Assembly (NCBI GenBank): GCA_001593855.1
Contig: LUCC01000063.1
Coordinates: forward strand, 1 to 5,327
DNA length: 5,327 nt
Origin: Candidatus Hecatellales archaeon B24
Lineage (GTDB): Archaea; Thermoproteota; Bathyarchaeia; Hecatellales; Hecatellaceae
Direction: 5' to 3'
Made by a program: the position numbers and the translations under genes. Of this stretch, positions 1 to 5,327 are shown in pieces (position 1 is the first letter of the stretch; each line of letters begins with the position of its first letter). Below the pieces are notes generated by a model. The model did not search any database. It saw nothing but the letters and a program-made list of their open reading frames with translations, and was not told the DNA's origin.

Positions 1-659
1 AGGAAAGGCTTAATCACAGCTTCGAAGTCGCGAGGGCTGAAAATGTCGGAGGAAGCTGAAGGGTCACAGGGGACTATAACGTCTGCGCCGGCCTCCACCA
101 GCGCTTCAGCATAGCGTATGGTAACTTCGGTGGCAGCTTCAAGAGCCTTTTTAACCTCCTCAGGCTTTTTCCTAGTCCAAATCGCCATTCTCTCAATACC
201 TAGAAGGTGGCCTGCCAGGGTTGCAGGCCCTTCGAAGCCGACTATTACCGGCAGGCTGCCTCCAACTTTCTCTTTTAGAAGATGGACAGCTTCCAGCACA
301 ACTGGGATACGCTTGAGCTCGAGCAGGTTTTCAGGTATTTTAAATTCTGACAGCCCGCTGCTGTAGGGGTGCTCCCTGACGGAGGGCTGCCTGTCTATTG
401 TTCCCATGTTTACCTCAGCTCCGAGAGCATCTGCCAGCACGGTTAAGCCGAAGGGTATGCGGGCTGTTTCAAGCCCAGCCAGCTCGTAGGCGGCTAAAGC
501 CAGTTTCACCATTAGTTCAGGGTTGCTGTGGGCTTCGGGCCACCGGGCTCCCGTAGCCTCCATAAACTCGACGGTTCCTGTCTGGGTTACAGCAGTTACA
601 GGTATTCTGTCAACGCTTCTGCCTGTTAGAGCGTTTAAAACTCTATCCCTCGGGTTCAA
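1..659 (-). CDS. MtaA/MtbA-type methylcobamide:thiol (CoM) methyltransferase, uroporphyrinogen decarboxylase superfamily; 3' end outside window
   Basis: The reverse strand is open from an in-frame stop at about 700 down to position 1, giving about 219 codons of the N-terminal part. Landmarks typical of the MtaA/MtbA/CmuA branch are NALTGRSVDRIPV near residues 9-21, TQTGTVEFMEATGARWPEAH near 25-44, RQPSV near 87-91 and CDPSAS near 200-205. HemE proper does not carry the TQTGTVE...WPEAH segment. Family members move the methyl group of a methylated corrinoid protein to coenzyme M, or the reverse, using a Zn bound by an HxC...C motif. Those ligands lie further downstream and cannot be checked here. 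I chose TTG at 659 because it gives the family-like start MNPRDRVL and has GGTGG five bases upstream; GTG at 668 is the alternative. It follows the flavoprotein gene by about 71 bp and may have its own promoter. Substrate (CoM, tetrahydropterin or other) is uncertain. Confidence 0.85.
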   Translation of the reverse strand, partial: MNPRDRVLNALTGRSVDRIPVTAVTQTGTVEFMEATGARWPEAHSNPELMVKLALAAYELAGLETARIPFGLTVLADALGAEVNMGTIDRQPSVREHPYSSGLSEFKIPENLLELKRIPVVLEAVHLLKEKVGGSLPVIVGFEGPATLAGHLLGIERMAIWTRKKPEEVKKALEAATEVTIRYAEALVEAGADVIVPCDPSASSDIFSPRDFEAVIKPF

Positions 660-694
660 TGGTTCCACCAGCCTATCTGAAAAGGCTTCAAGCC

Positions 695-702
695 AATATT
701 AA
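695..702 (-). promoter_or_regulatory. Possible archaeal TATA box (with BRE-like purines) ahead of the methyltransferase gene
   Basis: On the minus strand the gap between the flavoprotein stop (731) and the methyltransferase start holds TTAATATT at 702-695, preceded by the purine-rich GGAAAC at 710-705. That is the arrangement of an archaeal BRE/TATA pair. A start site about 25 bases downstream would fall near 672, giving a leader of only about 4-13 bases before the GTG (668) or TTG (659) start. This is a visual match only; in a bacterium the reading would not apply. The rest of the 660-730 gap shows nothing else clear. Confidence 0.3.
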
Positions 703-730
703 TTGTTTCCGCTGAGACTTCCTGATAATC

Positions 731-2068
731 TTACATTTTGTTTAGTGCGTCCATGGCTGCGTCTACGATGGCGTCGGTCATCAGTGAAACCGCTGGGTTA
801 AAGCATCGCTCCATCAGCCAGAGCTCTTTCGCGGTAAGCCTCTTCATAACCGCGATGGTGAGCAGGTTAATTCTTTCTGCAACTGTTTCCTCTGAAATCA
901 CTTGTGCACCAATCAGCCTTTCACAGTCGAACAGAAGTTTTACTGTAACCTGTTTTGCTCCGGGGTAGTATCTTGCGCGGGTTAGCTTTGTTGATTTGCC
1001 TATAATCGGCTCGATTCCGATGGTGTTTTTTGCGGTTTGAAAGGTAGCTCCGACAGAGCCTACCTGCAACCCTGCTATGGACGTTACGAAAGGGCTTAGG
1101 TAGAAGGGGACAATAGATTTCCCTCCTAACAGGTTGTCCACGATAACTCTTGACTGTAAGGCTGCGGTTGAACCCAGCGCGCTTAGAACAGGCCGATAGG
1201 TTACCCCGCTTATAACCTCGACACAGTCGCCGAGAGCATAAACATTACTGAGGTATGTTTTACCCTTCTTCACGTGGAGAGCGCTGTCAGTTTTGATTCC
1301 TCCGGTTTCGCCTATTTCGATTCCAGCCTTTCTTGCCAGCTCAACTTCCGGGCGTATTCCGGTGGCCACCACAACAAGATCGGCGGGGATTTCTCTGCCT
1401 CCTGCGGTGACGGACTCCACTTTTTCTTTTCCGTTGATGAAGTTCACAGCCGTGCTGGTCATAACCCGTATTCCACGGTCTTCAAGCCTTTTCTGGACGA
1501 TAGCCGCCATGTCCGAGTCGATATTTAACGGTAACACCGAAGGCATCAACTCGATTACAGTGGTTTTAATTCCTCTGGAAGAAAAAGCTGCGGCGGTTTC
1601 CAGCCCGATTACGCCGGCGCCGATTATAACGGCTTCCTTCGCGTCTTTCATAGCCTTCTCAACTTTGAAGGCTTCGGTTAGGGTGGTGAGCGTGTATACG
1701 CCTTCCAAGCCTATTCCTTCTATCGGCGGGAGAGAAGGCTTCTTACCCGTTGCGATAATGAGGTTGCCATATCTTATTTTCTCTTCACCTATGCTGACGG
1801 TGTTATCCTCAACGTTTATGCTTGTCACCTCTGTTTCAGTTTTAACGTCAAAACCTTTCTCCCGATAGTAGCTGGGCGGGCGTATTTCAAGCCGTTTTAA
1901 GTCGTATTCTCCAGCTAGGCCAAAGGGGATACCGCATGTGGAAGGCCAGCCCAGCTTCTCCTTTGTTATGAGCATGAAATTCTTCGCTTGCTCCGGTGCT
2001 CTTTTAAGAACATCCTCAAGCACATGGAAGCCGGCGAGACCTCCACCTATCACTATATTCTTAGGCAT
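731..2068 (-). CDS. FAD/NAD(P)H pyridine nucleotide-disulfide oxidoreductase, CoA-disulfide reductase / NADH oxidase / persulfide reductase group
   Basis: The 445-residue protein has the usual length and domain order of this group. An N-terminal FAD Rossmann motif GGGLAG is at residues 8-13. A single redox Cys45 lies in STCGIPF, the counterpart of the Cys42/43 site of NADH peroxidase and CoA-disulfide reductase. The NAD Rossmann motif GAGVIG is at 150-155, followed by VIE with Glu173, which favours NADH over NADPH. ATG is at 236-238, the second FAD motif YALGD at 277-281, and the dimerisation domain covers about 325-437. Known relatives reduce CoA disulfide, CoA persulfide/polysulfide or O2 with NAD(P)H in the cytoplasm. 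The ATG is supported by GGAGGT five bases upstream. Near the C-terminus the usual YAPP-type active-site loop reads CFNPAVS (422-428), so the substrate may differ. The gene lies 177 bp after hdrB, on the same strand, suggesting but not proving a role in the same thiol/disulfide or electron-transfer chemistry. Confidence 0.87.
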   Translation of the reverse strand: MPKNIVIGGGLAGFHVLEDVLKRAPEQAKNFMLITKEKLGWPSTCGIPFGLAGEYDLKRLEIRPPSYYREKGFDVKTETEVTSINVEDNTVSIGEEKIRYGNLIIATGKKPSLPPIEGIGLEGVYTLTTLTEAFKVEKAMKDAKEAVIIGAGVIGLETAAAFSSRGIKTTVIELMPSVLPLNIDSDMAAIVQKRLEDRGIRVMTSTAVNFINGKEKVESVTAGGREIPADLVVVATGIRPEVELARKAGIEIGETGGIKTDSALHVKKGKTYLSNVYALGDCVEVISGVTYRPVLSALGSTAALQSRVIVDNLLGGKSIVPFYLSPFVTSIAGLQVGSVGATFQTAKNTIGIEPIIGKSTKLTRARYYPGAKQVTVKLLFDCERLIGAQVISEETVAERINLLTIAVMKRLTAKELWLMERCFNPAVSLMTDAIVDAAMDALNKM

Positions 2069-2078
2069 AGAAACCTCC
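2069..2078 (-). promoter_or_regulatory. Strong Shine-Dalgarno site of the flavoprotein gene
   Basis: On the minus strand GGAGGT sits five bases before the ATG at 2068 and is part of a longer GAGGAGGT. It fixes the start codon of the oxidoreductase and indicates efficient leadered translation. The leader just upstream also carries short repeats, described separately. Confidence 0.75.
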
Positions 2079-2112
2079 TCTCAGGTTCTCACAGGTTTCC
2101 TCTAGCACCTGT
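2078..2112 (-). repeat. Short dyad and tandem repeat in the leader of the flavoprotein gene
   Basis: Read on the plus strand, ACAGGT (2091-2096) and ACCTGT (2107-2112) form a perfect 6-bp inverted repeat with a 10-base spacer. In addition two near-identical 10-base units, CTCTCAGGTT (2078-2087) and CTCACAGGTT (2088-2097), stand in tandem directly next to the ribosome site. This could be an operator dyad or an RNA hairpin regulating the flavoprotein gene. Repeats this short also arise by chance, and no regulator is encoded in the window. Confidence 0.3.
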
Positions 2113-2155
2113 TTACTAAAGTTAAAAGTCAGTAATTTACCTTGTGTTTTGCAAG

Positions 2156-2161
2156 TTTAAA
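2156..2161 (-). promoter_or_regulatory. Weak TATA-like candidate in the hdrB-flavoprotein gap
   Basis: TTTAAA lies about 88 bp upstream of the flavoprotein start in an AT-rich stretch (about 2111-2161). It could serve as a TATA element for separate transcription of the downstream genes. The flanking bases do not form a convincing BRE, and another AT-rich stretch at 2115-2127 is an equal candidate, so this is only a guess. The 177-bp gap, against 1-2 bp gaps elsewhere in the block, is the main reason to expect a promoter here. Confidence 0.2.
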
Positions 2162-2210
2162 GGGTAACCTGGCTTCTGGCAACAGGAAAATGGAGGTTAA
2201 GGCAAATATG

Positions 2211-2230
2211 AAAAAGGGCTGGGATGAGCC
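2211..2230 (-). terminator. Possible weak transcription terminator after hdrB
   Basis: About 15 bp past the hdrB stop the minus strand reads GGCT, a six-base loop, AGCC, then C and a run of five T residues (2215-2211). A 4-bp stem is too short for a strong intrinsic terminator. Archaeal termination depends mainly on T-runs, though, so partial termination between hdrB and the flavoprotein gene is possible. Confidence 0.25.
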
Positions 2231-2245
2231 TTGCTTCGCAGGGGC

Positions 2246-3136
2246 TTACTTTAGCTTTTCCAGAAGCTTTACAGCTGGGACTTTATGGCTGGGTATTCCT
2301 AGCTCGTCAGGTTTGAAGCCTTGGGCTAGAGCTAAGAGCTGGGTTATGTGAAGCACTGGTATGCGTTCCTCCTCTCGGAGTTCTTCAAGCTCTGTTTGCC
2401 CCGCGTCGAACTGGAACTGGCAGAAGACGCAGGGGGTCACGATGAGGTCTGCCTCTGCTTTTCGCATGGCTTTCACGTGGTCTAGGGTCATGCTGTCGGT
2501 TAGCTCCCTGTTTCCAGACCGGACTCCTCCTCCAGCCCCGCAGCACATGATTTTAGTGGAGTAGCTTGTGGAGGTCGGTCCTAAGGCTTCCACCAGCTTG
2601 TCTAGGACTGCAGGGTTTTCAACGCTTTCATGGAGAGACCTTCTCTCGCTTGGCTTTAGGAAATGGCAGCCGTAGTGAACAGCAGCCTTAACGCCTTTCA
2701 GAGGCTTAACCACGGAATCCTTTATCTTTTCTATTCCCGCTATCTCAGGGTCAAGTAAAACTTCAACCACATGTTTCACTTCTATTTTGCCTTTGAACTC
2801 TCTTCCAACCGTTTTAAGCTTCCCGTTGACAAGCTCTCTGAGCTCTGCGTTCTCTTTTAGGAGGTGGTTGGCTTCCAGCAGGGTGGCGTAGCATCCATTA
2901 CAGCAGGTGACTATGTCGGCGTTCAATTCTTCGGCTAGGGTGAGGTTTCGGGCGGCTAGGGTAGCCCAAGCTACGAGGCTGAAGGAGCCGTGGACTCCCG
3001 GAGCAGGACAGCAAGATGCTCCATCCATGTCCACAAGCTTCACTCCAAGCTTTTCAAAGACTTTTCTGGTGGAGACCTCTGTTCCAGGATACCTGTTGGG
3101 CATTAAACAGCCGAGGAAGAAGGCGTATTCAGCCAT
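2246..3136 (-). CDS. hdrB: Heterodisulfide reductase subunit B (HdrB), non-cubane [4Fe-4S] catalytic subunit
   Basis: HdrB carries the disulfide-reducing site of Hdr, where two non-cubane [4Fe-4S] clusters cleave a substrate such as CoM-S-S-CoB. The 296-residue protein has two complete CCG domains. The first has Cys10, Cys42-Cys43, Cys78 or Cys79, and Cys82. The second has Cys157 in GCHFLKPSE, Cys198-Cys199 in CCGAGGGVR, Cys236 and Cys239. Spacing and length match methanogen HdrB, and no ligand is missing. An extra Cys next to the first domain's third position (CCNGC) offers two alternative ligands. The ATG follows the hdrC stop by 2 bp, and its ribosome site (GAGGAGGG) lies inside the last hdrC codons, so the two are translationally coupled. 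Natural substrate is inferred only: without methyl-CoM reductase in view it could be CoM-S-S-CoB or another disulfide. GlpC/LUD-type CCG proteins are less likely given the hdrA and hdrC neighbours. Confidence 0.95.
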   Translation of the reverse strand: MAEYAFFLGCLMPNRYPGTEVSTRKVFEKLGVKLVDMDGASCCPAPGVHGSFSLVAWATLAARNLTLAEELNADIVTCCNGCYATLLEANHLLKENAELRELVNGKLKTVGREFKGKIEVKHVVEVLLDPEIAGIEKIKDSVVKPLKGVKAAVHYGCHFLKPSERRSLHESVENPAVLDKLVEALGPTSTSYSTKIMCCGAGGGVRSGNRELTDSMTLDHVKAMRKAEADLIVTPCVFCQFQFDAGQTELEELREEERIPVLHITQLLALAQGFKPDELGIPSHKVPAVKLLEKLK

Positions 3137-3138
3137 GG

Positions 3139-3693
3139 CTATCCCTCCTCACCGTATTGGGCGTAGTTAAGCTCCTCCATCAGCTTTCTAACCTCCTCTA
3201 AGGCTTTGCCGTACTGGTGGGTTGTAGGCGGAACCTCCGGCAGCCCCAGTTTAGCCCTTAACTCTTTTACGTCTTCCCTTATGGGAACCGAGTGTCCTGT
3301 CTCGTAGAGGTACCGGATTACTGCACGATGCTCCTTGCTCATGTAGCCGTTTTCCACGGCTATGTTCCTCACAGCCCTCATCAAGTCTGTTATTCTAACT
3401 TTCCTAGGACAGCGTTCCTGGCAGGTGTAGCAGGTGGTGCAATACCAGAGTTCAGACCTGTCAAAGTATCTGTACACCGTTTCAAGATTCAGCGAGAGAA
3501 CTATTTGCCGTGTGTTTAGAATGGTTCTTCCCCCTGAAGGACAGGAGCCAGTGCACATACCACACTGGATACAGGAGACAAAGGATTCTGAAACTTCCTT
3601 TCCGAAAACTAGAAGGCAGCGTTGAACCACTTTTTCAACTACGTCCCGTTTGAAGTCGCTGTCCCTGAGAATTTTCCCTGCGAAAACAGCCAC
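3139..3693 (-). CDS. hdrC: Heterodisulfide reductase subunit C (HdrC), 2x[4Fe-4S] electron-transfer subunit
   Basis: HdrC wires the HdrA flavin to the HdrB active site through two cubane [4Fe-4S] clusters. The 184-residue protein has the two expected motifs: Cys41-44-47 with Cys51 (CIQCGMCTGSCP) and Cys85-88-91 with Cys95 (CTTCYTCQERCP). A helical C-terminal half follows, as in other HdrC. No membrane segments are visible, so this is the soluble HdrABC type and not the membrane HdrDE type. The start is GTG at 3693, one base after the hdrA stop. A GGAGGG ribosome site lies within the last hdrA codons, seven bases upstream, and supports this start. The N-terminal segment before the first cluster (about 40 residues) is typical of the family. 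The gene is coupled to hdrA before it and to hdrB after it. Confidence 0.95.
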   Translation of the reverse strand: MAVFAGKILRDSDFKRDVVEKVVQRCLLVFGKEVSESFVSCIQCGMCTGSCPSGGRTILNTRQIVLSLNLETVYRYFDRSELWYCTTCYTCQERCPRKVRITDLMRAVRNIAVENGYMSKEHRAVIRYLYETGHSVPIREDVKELRAKLGLPEVPPTTHQYGKALEEVRKLMEELNYAQYGEEG

Positions 3694-3694
3694 C

Positions 3695-5327
3695 TTAAAT
3701 CCCTCCTAAGAACTCTTTAATTTTAACCCTGTCCTCGTCGGACAGGGTTTTACCCTTCATTGATTCTGCGAATTTCCTCATGGTCATGGCGAACCTTGGA
3801 GCCTGGGTTGAAACATACCGTAGGAAGGTTACTCTTTCAGGGTCTAAGCCAAGCTTTGCCAGGGCTTCCCTCGCTTTGCCCACTGCTTTATCAGTTTCTT
3901 TCATGCTTTCATCTATGTAGGGTGCTGAGGCAAACTCCGTGTCCGCCAGAAAAACCCCGTCGACACCCATGCTTAAAGCTTTAAGAATCAGCCTGTGGTG
4001 AACCCTGCAGGTGCTTGGAACCCTTATGAACAGAAGGTTAGGCGGGTAAGACAGCCTGTTAAGCCCGGCGAAGTCTGAAACATGGTAGGCTGCCCAGTCG
4101 TCTATGAAAACTAGGAGCAAAGGTTTTGCGAAGCTTCGCTCGACAGCAGCCTTAATCATAGCCTCCAGCTGAGCGTCGGTGTAGTTGGCTAGGTTTAACG
4201 CTCCCTTACTGCAGGAGCCAACGCATGAGCCGCAACCTTTACAGAGCAGAGGATTGACGGCGGCTTTACTCTCCTTGAGGCTTATGGCTTTAAGGGGGCA
4301 GGCTTCCAAGCATTCTCCGCAGCCGTCACATAGGGCATCGTCCACGTAAACTCTGATGGGGTCGGTTTCAACCGCTTCTCTAGCCAGAAGATTCATGGTT
4401 TTCGCAGCCGCGGCACCTGCCTGAGCCACGCTGTCTGGGATATCCTTAGGGCCTGCTGCACAGCCGCATATGAAAACCCCGTCCAAAATTGTTTCCACGG
4501 GTTTAAGTTTGGGATGTGCTTCGGTGAAGAAGCCGTAGCTGTCGACTGGAAGCTTCAAGCATTCTTTGATGACGGTTGAACCTGGGTTTGCGACTAGGCC
4601 TACCGCCAGGACGATAAGGTCGAACTCTAACTCGACTATTTCACCTGTTAAGGTGTTTTCAGCTTTAACAGTCAGGTTTCCTGTTTCAGGGTTCTCTTTT
4701 ATCTCTGCAACCCTGCCCCTGATGAACTTCACGCCAACCTTCTGAGCTTCATTATAGTATTCTTCGAAGCCCTTTCCGAAGGCTCTGATATCAGTGTAGA
4801 AAAGGTAGATGCTTCTTGAGGGGTCACGCCTCTTAAGGAAGGAAGCCTCCTTGATAGCGTACATGCAGCACACTCGGCTGCAGTAAAGGTTTCCAACTTG
4901 TTCATCCCTGGAGCCAACGCAGAGGATGAAGGCGAATCTTTTAGGCTCCTTACCGTCTCCGGGCCGAATTATTTTTCCCTTGGTGGGGCCTGTTGGAACT
5001 ATCATGCGTTCGATTTGGGGGGATATAACCACGTTCTTGTAGCGGCCGTACCCGTAGTTTTCCTTCAGCCTGGCGTCGAAGGCTTCTATTCCTGTGGCGA
5101 TTATTATGGCGTCTGCGGTTACTTTAACGGTTTCCTCCTTCATCTCGAAGTCTATGGCGTCAGCTTTGCAAACCTTCTTGCAGACTTCGCAGACGTTTTT
5201 GGTGAGTTTAAGGCAGTTTTCCGGGTCTATTAGGTAGCGTTTGGGAACCGCCTCCTCGAAGGGCAGATAAATAGCCTTACGCTGGCTTAACCCGTAATCG
5301 AATTCGTTGGGAAGCTTAACAGGGCAG
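3695..5327 (-). CDS. hdrA: Heterodisulfide reductase subunit A (HdrA) with C-terminal MvhD-like domain; N-terminal part outside window
   Basis: HdrA is the FAD subunit that bifurcates electrons between ferredoxin and the HdrCB branch. The frame stays open to the window edge, giving 543 residues (numbered here from the first complete codon). It begins CPVKLPNEFDYG, the HdrA segment after the N-terminal Cys cluster, so the gene starts beyond 5327 and the ATG at 5143 is internal. In order: an inserted cluster motif C38-x7-C46-x2-C49-x3-C53; ATG at 77-79; CVGSRD at 136-141; YCSRVCC at 148-154; GCAAGPKDIPDSVAQA at about 288-303; ferredoxin motifs at Cys333/336/339/343 and Cys362/365/368/372; and an MvhD-like domain at about 402-526. 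That domain keeps FxxxW, SYPPN, FIRVP and GVDGVFLA, but the cysteines expected to hold its [2Fe-2S] cluster are absent. No hydrogenase or F420 subunit is in view to show the electron donor. HdrA identity is certain; the state of the C-terminal domain is read by eye. Confidence 0.95.
   Translation of the reverse strand, partial: CPVKLPNEFDYGLSQRKAIYLPFEEAVPKRYLIDPENCLKLTKNVCEVCKKVCKADAIDFEMKEETVKVTADAIIIATGIEAFDARLKENYGYGRYKNVVISPQIERMIVPTGPTKGKIIRPGDGKEPKRFAFILCVGSRDEQVGNLYCSRVCCMYAIKEASFLKRRDPSRSIYLFYTDIRAFGKGFEEYYNEAQKVGVKFIRGRVAEIKENPETGNLTVKAENTLTGEIVELEFDLIVLAVGLVANPGSTVIKECLKLPVDSYGFFTEAHPKLKPVETILDGVFICGCAAGPKDIPDSVAQAGAAAAKTMNLLAREAVETDPIRVYVDDALCDGCGECLEACPLKAISLKESKAAVNPLLCKGCGSCVGSCSKGALNLANYTDAQLEAMIKAAVERSFAKPLLLVFIDDWAAYHVSDFAGLNRLSYPPNLLFIRVPSTCRVHHRLILKALSMGVDGVFLADTEFASAPYIDESMKETDKAVGKAREALAKLGLDPERVTFLRYVSTQAPRFAMTMRKFAESMKGKTLSDEDRVKIKEFLGGI

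Noticed and set aside
118..366. An 82-codon plus-strand open frame in the first 400 bases
   Set aside because: It is the antisense shadow of the methyltransferase frame, which is strongly supported by family motifs on the minus strand.
1..659. Uroporphyrinogen decarboxylase (HemE) of haem synthesis
   Set aside because: The superfamily is shared, but the TQTGTVE, WPEAH and RQPSV segments are those of the MtaA/MtbA methyltransferase branch, not of HemE.
1293..1868. A 191-codon open frame on the plus strand
   Set aside because: It lies entirely antisense to the flavoprotein gene, has a low-complexity Ser/Ile/Pro-rich translation with no family resemblance, and no ribosome site.
2069..2245. Riboswitch, tRNA or other structured RNA in the longest gap
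   Set aside because: Only a 4-bp and a 6-bp stem were visible, with no cloverleaf, cobalamin-box or other recognisable consensus. I retained them only as weak sites.
2142..2351. A 69-codon plus-strand open frame covering the hdrB-flavoprotein gap
   Set aside because: It overlaps the end of hdrB antisense, has no recognisable domain and no clear ribosome site. The gap is better read as a leader or intergenic region.
2246..3693. HdrD-like or membrane-bound HdrDE system
   Set aside because: HdrB and HdrC are separate proteins of soluble-type length, an HdrA flavoprotein is present, and there is no cytochrome b-like HdrE or any membrane segment.

Overview
The window is a fragment of one gene-dense, co-directional block. 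Every gene I can support lies on the minus strand, so transcription runs from position 5327 down to 1. In that order: hdrA (5' part outside the window), hdrC, hdrB, a gap of about 177 bp, an NADH-oxidase/CoA-disulfide-reductase type flavoprotein, a gap of about 71 bp, and the first ~219 codons of a MtaA/MtbA-type methylcobamide methyltransferase that runs off position 1. I see no RNA genes, mobile elements or CRISPR arrays.

The organism is most likely an anaerobic archaeon; this is inferred. Separate HdrA, HdrB and HdrC subunits of methanogen-like size sit beside a MtaA-type corrinoid methyltransferase. Strong GGAGG-type ribosome sites are present, GTG and TTG starts are used, AUA and AGG/AGA codons are frequent, and one gap holds an AT-rich, TATA-like box. 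Base composition is moderate. An anaerobic bacterium with archaeal-type Hdr and methyltransferase genes is not excluded. No methyl-CoM reductase gene is present, so methanogenesis or alkane oxidation cannot be claimed from this window.

Region by region: positions 3695-5327 encode HdrA, with an inserted Cys cluster, the FAD/thioredoxin-reductase core, two ferredoxin motifs and a C-terminal MvhD-like domain. Positions 3139-3693 encode HdrC and 2246-3136 encode HdrB. These three genes are separated by 1 and 2 bp and are almost certainly one translationally coupled unit. Electrons should bifurcate at the HdrA flavin, pass through the HdrC cubane clusters and reduce a disulfide at the non-cubane clusters of HdrB. 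Positions 731-2068 encode a pyridine-nucleotide disulfide oxidoreductase with the single active-site Cys of the CoA-disulfide reductase/NADH oxidase/persulfide reductase group. The last gene would move a methyl group between a corrinoid protein and a thiol such as coenzyme M.

The most unusual point is in HdrA. Its C-terminal domain is recognisably MvhD-like, but the cysteines expected to hold the MvhD [2Fe-2S] cluster are replaced. How electrons enter this Hdr is therefore open, and the NAD(P)H-type flavoprotein next door may or may not be involved. The set suggests thiol/disulfide and methyl-transfer metabolism, possibly CoM/CoB or CoA chemistry, with a non-standard electron input.
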